From Naganishia liquefaciens (taxonomy: Eukaryota; Basidiomycota; Tremellomycetes; Filobasidiales; Filobasidiaceae): a DNA stretch of 64,000 nt. A model generated the notes under the pieces. The model saw nothing but the letters and a program-made list of their open reading frames with translations. It did no database searches and was not told the DNA's origin. The stretch covers positions 433,174-497,173 of the forward strand of contig BLZA01000011.1 of the NCBI GenBank assembly GCA_013423385.1, written 5' to 3'. Made by a program: the position numbers and the translations under genes. Positions 1 to 12,900 of the stretch are shown here, piece after piece. Positions within the stretch are counted from its first letter, which is position 1. Each line of letters opens with the position of its first letter.

Positions 1-532
1 CGACGTCAGTGAATAGTCATCCGACGTTTGGTGAACCGGCTGATGAGTGGTTCATAGATGCTGGCAAATGCTGGTGCGGCCATGCAATCAGTCCCCGAAA
101 GGACTCATTGGTTTTCATTAGAAGATGCGAACCGATTCACAGCTGAGCAACGAGAAGCGACGAAGCTAGTAGGCTCAAGCGGTCAAGGAGCTCATGTTCA
201 CAAGAAGGTAGCTCCGAACGACAGCATCCAGTCTCTCGAGGCAAACGGAGCTCGCATAGATGTACTGCCGGTGGAGGTTGAGGTATGCCGTTGCGTTCAT
301 CGAGTCTTTGCTGCTGCTGACCCCACGGTGCTCAGGTTGATCCAAGCTGGCTGCTCACTGAGGAAGAAATGGCAGAGCTCGAGACAGATCAGCAAAGCGC
401 TCCGTAGTGATCGCCGCTCTGTGGTAATTCTTAACATTATTGCACTCTGCATTGTCCTTGCATACAATCTGGGTACATCGTCGAGATTGTACGGGATCAG
501 TACTTCCATCTGCGCTTCCCGCGACAAAGCTT
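1..532. other. Left-edge region, no supported gene
   Basis: This stretch lies downstream of the Dicer stop codon. A plus-strand open frame runs from 58 to 549 and would overlap the Dicer 3' end by 17 bases. Its translation has no recognisable domain and a low-complexity look, so I do not call it. It could hold the Dicer 3' UTR and part of a neighbour that lies off the window. Confidence 0.4.
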
Positions 533-3500
533 CTAGTCATCATCTATGACAATGACCTCTTCCTCCGCGCATTCCCGCAGTCGCTTGTCATTCAATCTGC
601 TCCTGCTAATGGTCATTTCTGTCGGCATGGTTTCATCATCGGTTTCGTCCAAGTAAATTTGCCCGTCGACGGATTCCACGTAAAAGCTTTGTTTTTTCTC
701 TATTGGCCTTTCGAGTCGAGGTGAGCTCTCTTCGTGTGGCAAGTCGGCCGGAATGCCATCCGGTAAGGCAGAGGTGAGGCCCGGGGCGTTCATGCCTGGT
801 AGCAAATCTTCAACTTCCTCGTCATCGAATCTGAATTTGTCGTCTCTGTCTTCTTCGCTCGTGCCAAGTTGCTGACTGCGGTAGTCGGTAAAGTCGAACA
901 TCGCCATATCATCGCTTTCTTGCTGTGGTTTGATGATGTTCGCTGATTGTCCGTTGAGCTCTATTCGTTCGAATTTCCGTTTCGCTCGCTCGGTTTCCTT
1001 TACTGCCAGATTCGCCTTGTCGCAGTTACAGTACCGCGACATGCCTTCTTCATCGCGCAATATTTGCATGGCTTCGACCGACAAGGCACACTTGACGGCA
1101 TAACCGTGATTCCCTTCTTTACTCGCTAATGGTTTTCCTTCGCTGTTCGCCACAGGCTTGCCATGCACGGTGATCTGGTATGCATGGCGCTTCAACTTGC
1201 GCCCCCCTTGGGTTGATCTGTTTCACAAAAACTGAACACGCCATCTAAGAAACTTTCCCGGATCACTAACTCGAATCGGATCTTTTGACACTTGTGTTGC
1301 TGCAATGAAAGAGTCATAATTGAACTCCGAAGTCAAGCTGGTGTACTTACCGATCCCGCCCAAGCCATCAATTCCATAATGGGACAATCAATCCTGCAAA
1401 TGTCGGAAGCCTGTAAAACTTTGTCGATCAATGGCAACACCGATTTCTTGACCTCCTCATAATCGTGGTGTACGTCGATGAACATGGCGCCGATAATGGA
1501 CTCAACGACATCCGCAAGCAACTTGGCAGGATGATACTCCCAGTGTTCATTCAGAAGCGCGTTGACATCGATGTTGCGGAAAATCTCCATAGCCTCCAGG
1601 ATCAGCTTTGGAATGGCAATTGAGCTGTGCTGAATGTGGACCGCGACGCCCAGATCGATCATACTGATCCAACCGAGGGTGGCATTGGACACGATAGCCA
1701 TTTTACGCCGCGTCAACTCGCCCGGATCAGCGTGAGGATACTTGTTATACATCCGTTCGACGACAATCATGTCTAAGACGGCTATTGATTTTGGTCAGTA
1801 GCCGCGAAGGACAGGACTGCGCCCCACCCACCATCACCGAGGAACTCCAGACGATTGTAACTGGGTACTACGACAGACGTAAGACTTGGATGAGTGATGG
1901 CTTCCAGTAGCAGGGTGGGGTTCTTGAAGCGATACTTGAGCTTGTGCTGAAGCACTTCTATTACGTCAGATGTATCAATCACGTTCACTAGGGAAAGTGG
2001 GGAATATCGTTTCGTCCAGGCGATGGAGCCACCGAAAGGCAGACCAAGGGCATCACCTAACTTCAAGGCTAATGGCCAACCTCCCGCAGCGTAAGCAGCG
2101 CCTAGAAGAGCTGCATGAAACATCAATACTCCGATTAAGGTACGTCAACTCAAAGCTTACCTTCCGTTCCATCCTGTAACCATTTCCGATTGATGCTCAC
2201 ACTCTCTTCACTTTTGGCGTCCGGCCAGTCCCACTTGGCGATTGTGAATAGCTCCGAGCAGATCATGGTATGCAAGCCCGCTTCCTCCGCCCGTCTGCGT
2301 AGATATCGGTTGCATACTGAGTTCCGACGCAGCACATGGAGTTTGCCCTCGTTTTTGTGGGGATACTTGTGGTAAACGTAAACCGTGGTGCATAATTGAA
2401 GCACTCGGTCCCCCAATGTCTCCAATCTTTGATAATCGAGACCTGCGGATGCCTGTGGTGGAGTGACGGCTTCTCTGAGTATTCCCATATCCACGTTCTG
2501 CAATCCAAATTTTTCGGCATGCGGACGTATGCGCTCGACATCGGTAATGTATCTGATGATCGATGGTACCATCTGCCTAGGAATGTCAGCGGGAAACCTC
2601 TATAGAAGGCTAATACGCACCTGTAGCTGTTCAAATACCTCGCGATCGAAGAAAGACGCAACTAGCCATGACTTAGGGAAAATCTCGGTTATCGGCCCTT
2701 TCGTTCTGCCAAAGACATTCGTTGTCTTAAGAGCGTCCTTGGCGCTGATCAGATTGTTTCGTCTCTTCGATAAATGAAGCACCTCCACCAGGGGGCTATC
2801 TTCATCCAGGATCTCCAATAAATGAGGCATTCGACCGTATTTATCAGCGAGGTATTCTTGATATGTCTTGCCGTCGGCCATGGTTGACGTGTCGATTGCA
2901 GCCTGTCCAACTAACACTTCCTTTGCGAGAGAGTCTCGAGAAATGTCGTTCCTGACCTGCTCAATCCGAACTGGTCGCCCATACGGACCATTGGCGACGG
3001 TACCGAGCTTGCCATCTTGGTGCGGCACTGGGTCGAAAGCCTTTTCCAATGTGTCATGATCGACAAATCCGTCTTTGATAGGCACGAGCAGCAAAGCCAG
3101 CCGCGATGCTAAAACCCTTCCGTGTGCGATGACTTCTTTGTAAGCGCGTTCGGTGTAGGGGAAAAAGAGATCGTGCGCTTGGTCGGCGGTATACTCCAGA
3201 GGAATCGATGCTGCACATCGGGCTTGCCGTTTCTTCTCGGCGGTTGCGTTGCCGCTCCACATAGGGAATTCGATGTCTTTGGGCAGCGGGGACCCAGAGA
3301 TCAGACCGACACACTGTTTACCATCGATCGAGATAGGGGTGAGGTAGACTTGTTCGGGTGACTTCCACATATTGCCCCAGACGGGATCCATCGTGACTTC
3401 GAATTCGACACTGAGATCGCCACCAACCAATCGTCCATCGATATCCACCGCCTCTTCGCCTTCCGGCTCTCGATGCGGAATGAGATGGTCATTCAAAAGG

Positions 3501-5505
3501 TTGTAACGATGCAAGATTCGACAAGCTTCGAAAGCCACTGCTCGTTTCGCCTCCATCTTGGTTCTGCGCGGTCGCGCACTGATGATCAACCTGTTTGTCG
3601 GCAAAGCGGTGGCAGCCGGAAGAATGACTCGACATCGATATATGGCTTGCGAAATTTCTTCCACCTCGAAAATCGGTTGGGGTGGTGGGATGCCGTCGCT
3701 GCTAGGCAGCAGCGAGCACGTTTCGTTGATGAGACTGATGGCTCGCTCAAATGTCAAGAGGGCACCCGTGGCTCTGATTCGGTAGATTTGACGCAAAGCT
3801 TGATCGTCGGGGTGGATACCGAGTTCTTGTTCTCGATATAGGGGTGGCTTTGGCAGCGAAGTACGGTAATTGTGCGCCATAAGATCTTCGTACTCAACGT
3901 ATTTCTGAGAGGAATCAGCGACATATTACCTCACATGCGAGGTGCTTACCCTATAATCTTCCAACTGTCTGGGATCATATTGGTCGATTAACACCACGTA
4001 TTCACTCGTCTTTTGTCGGGCCCTTCCTCTGCTTTGAAGGTAACCTATCATGGTCGTGTTGACGTCGTACCGGATGACAAGGGCGCAAGCGGGGAAGTCC
4101 AGGCCTTCCTCACCGACGCTGATCAACGATAAGCATTCGATCCTATTGTGGAGGTCGGTACTCACCTTGTACTGATGAGCACATTGAACTTGCCATCTCT
4201 AAAGTCCCGGACCAGTCTTTTCTGCTCGTTGAACGCCTGTCCGCCAGCAACATAATCGTTCGTACCGTGACCGACGAGCGTCTTGACTTTGATCCATCCA
4301 GCCAACTCGTCGAGCTTTTCCAGTAGTTCCGCTAGCCCGAATGCGATATGCCGCTGAGTCGCGAAAATTATGGCCTGAAATTGCGAAGCGCCTTCTTCCT
4401 CCTCGTCCATGGTGCTGGCTCGATGATATTTGGTCAAGGTGGCAACAAGTTCTCGAAACTTTGGTGAAAGTGCCTGGAGGGGAACGGAAGATCCGATGTC
4501 GATATCTATAGGATCCAGGATGCTGTAGAGCTTTTTAGCGAGTTTCCAATCGACGTCGCTGGGCGATATCAAGCCGTTTTTGACCAGATCTACGACCTCC
4601 CTCACGGGCTCTCGTAATTGCCGAACGAGGTACAAGTCCATTCCGAGCGGCCCAAGGCCCTCCAAAGCCACACGGGCCCGAACTTTGATCTTTGGCCACA
4701 CTAGCTTGTCAAGTGCCCAATCGAGCGGTAGCATGTCCAGTTCGCCGTACAGTTCCGTATTTTGCACAATGATATCGGGCTTATAAAAGGCAATATGTTC
4801 CTTTGGCCGAGGCGCGTGCGACTGGAGCTCGGCGATGTTGACCTTGACAGCGACAATGGTCGAAGCGAGCGTCATCTGCAGCTCGTGAAGACTCTTTTCC
4901 GGATTATGAGGTGTCCAAATCGGACTCGCTGTCAAGCCGAGTATCTTGGGTCGAGCTTTACCCGCGCCGAGGGAATGGTAGAATGTACGAAGTGCGACCG
5001 CGAGCGGATTTCCCTTTCGCGCGTGATGGCATTCGTCAATGACGAGCAAATCAAAGACGGAAATATCGAGATAGGCGTGACTAAGAGTGTTGAGCAGGAT
5101 CTGTGGTGTGAGTACGATGACGTGCGTATTCTCGAGGTCGAGCTCTTCGATCCATTTGTTCCTGTCCCAGAAATCGACCCCCATCTCGCCGCAAAATGCC
5201 TTGACTTCAAGTCCCGTAAATTTTTCGATTGTATCGGCTTGCTGGTAGACAAGCGGTACCGTCGGCACGACGAAAACGGATACCTGATAGGAAGATTAGC
5301 TGTATCCATCCTGCATCCGTGACAGACCGACTTTTTTCTGCGACCCCTTTCGCAACGGTATACTATGCATATACTTGATCAACATGCACGCGATCAGCGT
5401 CTTTCCCGTCCCAGTCCCCATGACAGCGATGATATTCTTCCGAATGGCATGTTGGAAGATCTCGTTCTGGTACGCCCGCGGAACCGAGTCGGGAATGTCG
5501 TTCAT
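533..5505 (-). CDS. DCR1: Dicer-like endoribonuclease
   Basis: This is a multi-exon Dicer. In order it shows a helicase with motif I (MGTGTGKT), Ia (FVVPTVPLVYQQ), II (DECH), III (GLTASP) and VI (QSRGRARQK); a Dicer-dimerisation domain (around 3450-3700); a PAZ-like part ending in SPLVEVLHLSKRRNNL; RNase IIIa (YQRLETLGDRVL, then QDGTEALLGAAY across an intron); and RNase IIIb (NRLEFLGDAVLDM across an intron, then LLADVVESIIGA). Both RNase III domains keep their acidic catalytic pairs by eye. The C-terminal region after 1195 is at best a degenerate dsRNA-binding domain followed by an acidic tail. The enzyme would cut dsRNA into small RNAs for silencing. The start at 5505 (MNDIPDSVP) sits just before the helicase. 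An in-frame ATG at 5733 is possible, but the extra 76 residues look non-conserved. At least six introns are needed. Only the locus-specific name (DCR1 versus DCR2) is uncertain. Confidence 0.93.
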
Positions 5506-5871
5506 GTTGAAAAGGAGGTGAATACGGAATGGAGTCTTCCGCAAGTATTGGAGCGGTGTGACATGAAAGACACTCAGGCAGCCCTGATGAAAGGCCCACG
5601 CATTTGTCGCTCGAAGGCTTATGCTTTCAGGACGGTCAAGACGACGCCAACGGCCGATGGGACCTCGGTGATGTTGGTGAAAGCCGACATCAACCGAATG
5701 ATCGACTGTGCGACACTTTCTCCTCTGCTTCATGATTCAGAAAATGAATCCGGCCATATCCGACGCGATCCTTCATAACCTCGACGCGTCTTCCTTTGTT
5801 CCGTGCCGTTATGAGTCGCTAACATTTTCCTGGTTTGCCCATACAACGTGCCCTTTTTGATCTATACATGC
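5506..5871. other. Dicer upstream region
   Basis: This gap holds the Dicer 5' leader (or an extra N-terminal segment if the ATG at 5733 is used) and the 3' flank of the next minus-strand gene. No other gene was seen. Confidence 0.4.
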
Positions 5872-7030
5872 TTATCCAATCTCCATGCTGTCCACATCCT
5901 CCATGATCCCCGACTGATCCACCTCGACATCGCTCATCGCCGCCATCCCTCCATCAGGCTCCGGCTCAACCTCCATCCCATCCGTACTCATGGCTTCTTC
6001 ATCCGGCAACACCTGGAATCTGTCTCCGTCGTCATCGTCTGAATCCATTTCCCCCGTGCGAGTGACACCGTTGAGTGTTTCACCCGGCGTCCGGTACAGA
6101 ATCAACCCGCGTTCCTCTGTTCGTGGGTATCGTCCGGGACCAAACGGCAGCCTGCTACGTTCCGCTTCGGTCATCCGGTTGAGGCGATTGAGCAGCGTCG
6201 GATGTATCGTAAAGCCGCGACTACCTGGCTGCGTTAATTGATCCGAAGATGGAATCTCGATAATCTCATCGGTTGCGGCCGAAAGATCTATTGGCGGTGT
6301 TGCTGGGTCCGGAGAGTCATCGGATTCCGTATCGCTGAGGCTCGTAACGACAATTCCTACGGAGGCCAAAGCATGAGCGAGGATCAGAGAGGGAACCCGT
6401 CCCCAAGCAGAACTTACTGTCCTTTTCCGGCTCATACCAATTCTTGCCACGCAAGACGGCGGGAATCCCACCGGCCTCTGGGTCTGACGCATCCTCGACC
6501 ATTCCCTCCTCCCCGACGAAAGACTCTCCCTTCGCCCCTCCTGGCGGCACTTCTCCATCCGGAGACAACGGCATCTCCACGCTCTCGGGCTTCACGACCC
6601 GTGTCATTCCCCACCATGGCATATCCCCATCTGCCGTCGTCGTCCGATACGTATCGTACGCCCCGCTGTGGGTGCCTGGTTGGAAGTTAAACTCGCGCTC
6701 CGCGATCGGCGGCGTCTCGTCGACAAACTCGTTTTCCTGCTTGAACGACCCATTCACGCCGTTCCCATTCCCCCGAACAGTTTCCTCGTCCGACTCCAGA
6801 GCCATGCTTTCGAAACCCGTCCGTATGAACGGTCCGCCATGACCATGACCAGCATCTTTTCGTCTTCGTTTCCTCGATGGACCGCCGACGAGATGCGCTG
6901 GAAGAGACTCAAAGTCCGAGTCGCGGCCAGGAGAAGGGCTGCGGCTTTGTTGACGGGTCTCCACGGCGGATTCCTCCGGGGAAGACGAAGAGGTCGAACG
7001 ATGTCGTTTGCGTGCTGTAGTGGTGTACAT
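5872..7030 (-). CDS. Unknown, probably nuclear protein
   Basis: Two exons are joined by one intron (about 6417 down to 6350, donor GTAAGT), giving roughly 360 residues. The start is the ATG at 7030. The N-terminus is Ser/Arg/Lys-rich with a basic cluster (PSRKRRRKD) that could be a nuclear localisation signal. The segment spanning the splice reads NWYEPEKDRIVVTSLSD, which looks conserved. The second half has FTIHPTLLNRLNRM and RGLILYRTPG, then an acidic Asp/Glu-rich tail ending SMEIG. I do not recognise a named family. The gene lies head-to-head with the AMSH gene (about 270 bases between starts) and upstream of Dicer on the same strand. Confidence 0.75.
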
Positions 7031-7299
7031 CTGGGGAGAGTGTGGCTACGGGCGAGTTGAGTCCATGGCGATGGCGACCCGACCGCGATGGCGACCGGAC
7101 CGCCATGTATCCATCCTGCGCTGCGCGGTCTTCTTCTCGAGCACCGGGAGGTTGCTCGAATGCTCTGTTGATTACGTCATCCAACCCGTGTCTCAGCGGC
7201 ATCATGACGGCGACCACTCAGCCGCCGTCCTCGGTTGCATTCATCCTCAAGGCCATTCTCCTACCCTCCTTCGTGTCGGCTGAATCCTCAAGCGCCGCC

Positions 7300-8873
7300 A
7301 TGCCAGCAGCCATCGAAGAGCTTGCGCGCGAGGCAGAGCGCGGGATCCACTGGAATACGCGGTATCCCTTAAAGGTGTAAGTTGCCCTCGTGCCCCCGCA
7401 GCTGCATTCGTCCTTCCGTGCTCACACAACTTCCGGATAGATGGCTGAATTCTGTCAATGCGCTGAGAGATCGTGCGCTGGAGTACGAGAAAGCAGGAAA
7501 GAATGACGTTGCGTACGTCTTGATGGCGCGAGCAGCAACGTGAGTAGGTGGGCGGAGCGAAAGAACGGTGGCTAAGCCTGGGACAGTATCATCATTCAGC
7601 GGTTACCGACGCATCCAGATTTCGAGGGTGCGTACTCGAAGCAGGATAGGATCAAGTTGACCAAGGTACGTTGGCGCTAGAGTGCACGGGCACGAGCTCA
7701 TAGATCGGCGTAGACAGGAGAGCAGTATCTACAATACCTCGCGGCATTGCGAAGCAAGGTCAAGCACGATATCGGACGCCAACAGCGTATACAGGCAGAG
7801 CGGGCGTCGCAGAACCCACCTCGGCATGGTTCGCCATCTACAGCGCCCGGAACCGGCTCGACACGCGATCAAGACCGGAACCGATCATACGCCAATACTC
7901 CCCTTGCGGACGCCTTGCAGCAACTCTCGGTCCAAGACTCTCACCGCCAGATCGCCGCCGACGTAGCGCATCGAACACACCGCACATTCGAGTACCCCTC
8001 GATGCCTGATGCAGCCGACTATGTGTCGAAGATCGATTATCGTCCTCGAAGTCGTGAGAGGGAGGAAAGGGGATCCACAATGACGGCGCCGCCTGTACCG
8101 AGTCGCCCGGATGAATATGCGAGGCTTCAACCACGGCCGGCGAATTACGGACAGCCGCAAGTTCAGGCTCAGGTTCAAGCTCACCCGCCGCGTCCGGAGC
8201 CTCAACCGTCGCCGTCAGAAAACACTCCTTCCCCACTCACACGCCGCCAAACGGGCGCCCTTCTGCCCACCCACATCCCCTCTTCATTAATCCCGCGCTT
8301 CCTTTCCCTCGCACAACCCAACACAACCGCACGAATCGAGACGCTCGGACTTCTCCTCGGTCGCGAACAGCTCGCGTACGGACGGATCCCGATGCTCGTG
8401 GTCGAAGTGTTGCTTATTCCGCGGCAGACGGGCACGGCGGATACGTGTTCAATGGTAGGGGAGGAGCAGGTGCTCGAGGTTTGCTTGGAGCGGGGGCTGG
8501 ACTGCCTCGGATGGGTTCGTCTTCGGATTCTGGTCGTGGGGAAAGGGGTGTAGGTTGACCGTTTTCACCGCAGATACATACGCATCCGACGCAGTCGTGT
8601 TTCATGTCCTCGATGGACTTGCATACGCACGCATCGTATCAACAAATGTTACCAGAGGCGATTGCGATTGTCTGTGCGCCCTCGCAGAATAACGGGTGAG
8701 TCCAGGGTCTTCCGGAAATGGGTCATGTCGTTGACGATTGTCTTCCACTCGGTAGATACGGCATATTCCGATTGATTGAGCCGCGTGGACTGAAGGAAGT
8801 TTTGATCTGCAAGAAGGGCGGATTCCATCCAGACCATGATCGGGTGTATACTGTAGGTCGTGTGAGGGGATGA
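7300..8873 (+). CDS. AMSH-type JAMM deubiquitinase
   Basis: The N-terminal third ([16 protein letters not shown], continuing to [10 protein letters not shown]) matches the USP8-dimerisation/MIT-like helical domain of AMSH/STAMBP. A Pro/Arg-rich linker follows, then an MPN+ domain with the metal-binding JAMM motif across a splice: Glu in GLLLGREQ, then [21 protein letters not shown]. That motif typifies Zn2+ proteases cutting Lys63-linked ubiquitin at endosomes with ESCRT. Exons by eye: 7300-7376, 7441-7539, 7587-7665, 7723-8514, 8574-8695 and about 8761-8873. The joins give YPLKVWLNS, ARAATIIIQR and CLGWIHTHP. The start at 7300 was chosen because the domain begins there; an in-frame ATG at 7204 is possible. 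The last residues are the least certain part. The family is clear. Confidence 0.9.
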
Positions 8874-9590
8874 TCGGCAAGGCCATTTTTGCTGATAGTC
8901 TGTGAGCAGGATACCAAGGGTTCGGACAGGGGACGGGTCGTTATTGGGTCGGGTGAGCTAGAGGTGATTGATTTGCGGGGAAAGAGAAGTCTGGGATTGC
9001 GATAGTATTCTAGCGAGAAGAATGCGATGGCTTTCAGCTGGCTGGGGGCGCAAAATCTCGATACGCAGCGAACTTGATCGCGATTGCTGAACATGGATGG
9101 CTTCATCGAATAGTTGTGACCGCAAAACATGGCCTAAACGACCATGAAAGGAAGCTCGGTTACAACTGCAATACGTGACTTTGCAAAGATATACGCTTTC
9201 CGCGCTGGCGGGACGCTTGGAGCGCAAGGTCCATCTCTGAGTGGCTTGATACGCTCTGCGACACGAGCATATTCTGACAGAGGCGGGAGCGACATGATAC
9301 GCAGTAGCTGGCGCTGTATTGATACGAAGCTTGCAAGCTGACCTTGAGTGCACTTGTAACAAGTCGTGAAACACGCAAGGAGATATGCGTTGCCAGCTGG
9401 CCAGCCAACAGTTCTCGGAACGAGGAACTAGTAGGTTTCCGATCAGGTATCGTCTACCCGAGTAGCTTGGCGTAGGCGAGCTCGCCGCCGACTCTGGCTT
9501 TTCTGCCTGAATGGCTCGGCTGCCGATCGTCTCGCGTGTCAGCCTGAAACGCGCGGGGAGAGCGGCGGGGAGCGAGGAGCGAGGAGCGAG
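8874..9590. other. Intergenic, nothing recognised
   Basis: About 0.7 kb separates two plus-strand genes. It holds only short unconnected frames and presumably carries the AMSH 3' UTR and the promoter of the Sec7 gene. Confidence 0.4.
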
Positions 9591-9937
9591 ATGTCAATCG
9601 ATCAAGGCTCCTGCTGCCGGCCACATTCCTCCGCTCCATCCTGTCGACCACTCATGGACACACACACCACTCCCCTTCCCTCGCTCACACAGCTACGGCA
9701 ACTCCAACGCGCAAACTCGGCAGCGAGCAGGCTCCAGGCGTTGGAGCGGCTCACCGGTGCCCCGGGACAGCAGCAGACCGCCGGCCTCGCGCGGAGCAAC
9801 ACCGTAGCGGCTGCGGGAGGGGTCGATGCGCAGGAGACGGGTGCTGGGGGCGGTCTTGAGAGGCGGAGTGTCGTTGGAAGGCGGATGATGGAGCGGCTGG
9901 GGAATCGGGTTGCGGCGAGGCAGCAGAAGCCGCCGTC

Positions 9938-9979
<42 letters not shown>

Positions 9980-12900
9980 TCAGGTGGACAACGGATCGTC
10001 GATGATGAATCCGACACCGCAAATTCAGCTTCATCCGCCGATGAATCCACCATCAGCGTTTCCCCTGGGCTTGCCAATCGATCCAACACCTCGCTCAGTG
10101 TCACGTCAGACAGAGAGGAGCGCATCCATGACCGGCTCGGACTCGGGATCAGCAGTATTTGAGTATGAAAGTCACCTCAGCAGGAATCCGAGTGCATGGA
10201 TCGCGAATAATGATGGACACGAATTGCCGATCACTGCAAGGCGCGCGGAAGAGGTGTTGATGTTGCCCATCCGCGCAGCATTCGAGCACGAGACGATACA
10301 ACCGGTTCAAGAGACGCCCGCACGGTATACGTTGACGGATCCGGCACCGGTTCAGACTCCGCCGCGCTATGGGAATCCCCACCTCTCAACGGACACGCCC
10401 GACACGCGTGCGTCAACCCTCAGCGGAACGCCGGACTCTCGACCATCGTCCTCCGCAATCCCCATGATCCCGCCCTTCAATCCGTCGGAACTCACGGTGT
10501 ACCCCCTCGCACCGCCGCTAGAGCCTGTAGTGGATCATGACCGTCTGGAAAGGAGGGATGACAGCATGTCGAGGTTCCCGCAGGGCGTTGACAGCGGAAC
10601 TGGATCTGCGTACGGGTTTGCTGAAGAGCGTCGAATCGTAGAGGGCGAAGAACAGGGTTACTATGATCGGCTGGCGGAAGCCCAAGCTGAGGATGATGAC
10701 GCAAGGAGTGATGTGACGGAGAAGCTGGAAAAGGAAGGAGGGGATTCGCAAGCACGTTCGCGGTCGCAATCCCGAACAGAGAGCTTCATGTCGTGAGCGT
10801 CGCCGGGCCCGTTCATCCGAAACAACGCTGACGGCTTTGCAGCTGGGAAGACGTAGGCGACGATTCACGAATCCAGCACTTGCCCTCGGACGACGATCGC
10901 AGCACATCGAGCGGCGTCATCGATCGTCTTCGCGATACCTGGCGCAAGCATCGCGCCAGCCGGGACGGATCTGTATCTGCAGAAAGTCATACAGGGGATT
11001 CGTACACCGGGCGCGTCACTCCGCTCCTCAACTCTTCGACAAATGCAAGCACGACCAACATGGTCGCCTCGTACTCTCTTCCGCCGGGTCAGACGAGCCC
11101 CATGCCTGTGGCAGACCCGCACGACGTCCGTCTACAAAATCCCAAGTTGTCGCCTTTCTTGCCGGCGCCGATGCCGGGGATGGGTGGGCAGTTTGGCGGA
11201 TTCACACCTGGACCTCTATTGCAACTTGCATCGGACTCGCTCGTGCCTACAATGGCTGGCCTAGGGCTCGGAACTGGTATCGGAGGCGACAGTACGGCTT
11301 CGCTACCCGAGGCCGGACTCGGGATGAGTCAGACGTCGTCGGCTGCAGCGTCTTACTATGACCTGTCGGTGCGAGCAGAGGCTTCGTCACCCACGCCTCA
11401 GGGCACGAATCCCCCCAACGCCCTCGGAGTCGTCGGGAAAAAGTCATGGCTCGCCGACGCGTTCTTTGCGGGCGCACAAGGCACCGCTGCGGTTTCTTCA
11501 GCACTGTCCCGAAGCGATTCACAGAAGCGGAAACCATCGCTGAGTGAAATAATGCGGCGGAAACCGAGTATTCTCGAGCGCTATGCCAACAGAAAGGAGC
11601 AACGCGAGCGGGAGACGCCAGGTCAGGAGCCCGAGGGTCGACGTTTGGCGCCGCCCGTCTCTATCAGCGGACAGCGTGCGCGTGAAATGACGTCACAGAG
11701 CTCGCCGCCGGCATCTCCACCGTTGCTTTCGACAAGAAAAGCTTCGGGCTCACGGCAAGCGTCGGAACAGCCGACGGTATCTACCGTCCTCGAGGCAGGA
11801 AATGAACGATCGACCATGTATCAACCTGACTCCGCCAACCCGCAGGTAGTCGACATGGCCCACGAGCCATCATCCCGCAGGCCATCCGCGCGAGAGAAAC
11901 TCCTCCCGAGCGGACAGAGGAGCGAGATGATGGAAAAGTTGAATGCCGTTCTAGCTTTGGCGCCGGATGCGAGACCGGATGTGTTGGATGATCCGCCCCG
12001 GCGGCTCGTGATGAGTCTGCCCGTGAGGCAGGTCGTCAATTTACACGTAAGTACATGCTTCTTGGCTGCTCGAGCCAGGCTGATCTGCTATTTTAGACCG
12101 TCAAAGATCGCTATCTGTTCCTGTTCAGTGACATACTTGTCATTGCCAAACCTTTGCCCGGTCCAGGATCAGACACCGATGTCTCTCTCGACACTCAGTT
12201 CTCTGTCAAATCCATCGTACCCCTTCAGAATTTAACGCTTACAGCAGACCAGCGACAAGACTCAGCTGACGTCTCGCTCAGAGACCCAATCGTACAGGAA
12301 TTCATTGATATATTTGCCGAAGACCCGGATCGCGCAGTCGAGCTGCTGGAACGGAAAGCCGACTTGCAAGCAGACATCAAGACATTTGCCAGCGTTCTTT
12401 TCAAGACCTCCGAGCTTGACAAGCATCAATTGGGCAATTACGTCTGTGCACCGCAACGAGAAGTCCTGCTTCGCGCATTCCTTCGCCGCTTGCACTGCGA
12501 AAGTCTCAGCCTCGAGCAGGCGTTTCGGATGTTCCTCTTGGCAGTCCGGTTGCCACAGGATACGCGAACACACGCACACGCCATCTCAACCATGGCAGAC
12601 GTTTGGCACGCAGCCAATGCATCCAAGGTACCCTTCGATACGAATTTGGTTGTGGAGCTGATATGGGCAATGATCCGGCTCAACGATTCGCTTCAACCTT
12701 CCTTGCCATCGGAGGAGCCTGCCGCCATCACTGTAGAAGACTTTATCGCTGAAGTCCGTGAACGAGATAGTCAAGGTCTGCTATCCGACGAGTTCTTGCG
12801 CGGAATATATGAATCGATCCGAGTTATGCCCTTGATGCAAGCACTGCGTACTTCGCAAATGGCAGAATCATCCAGGGCAATCACCTTGATTCCTGGGCGT

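Noticed and set aside
58-549. 163-residue plus-strand open frame at the left edge
   Set aside because: No domain and overlaps the Dicer 3' end; low support.
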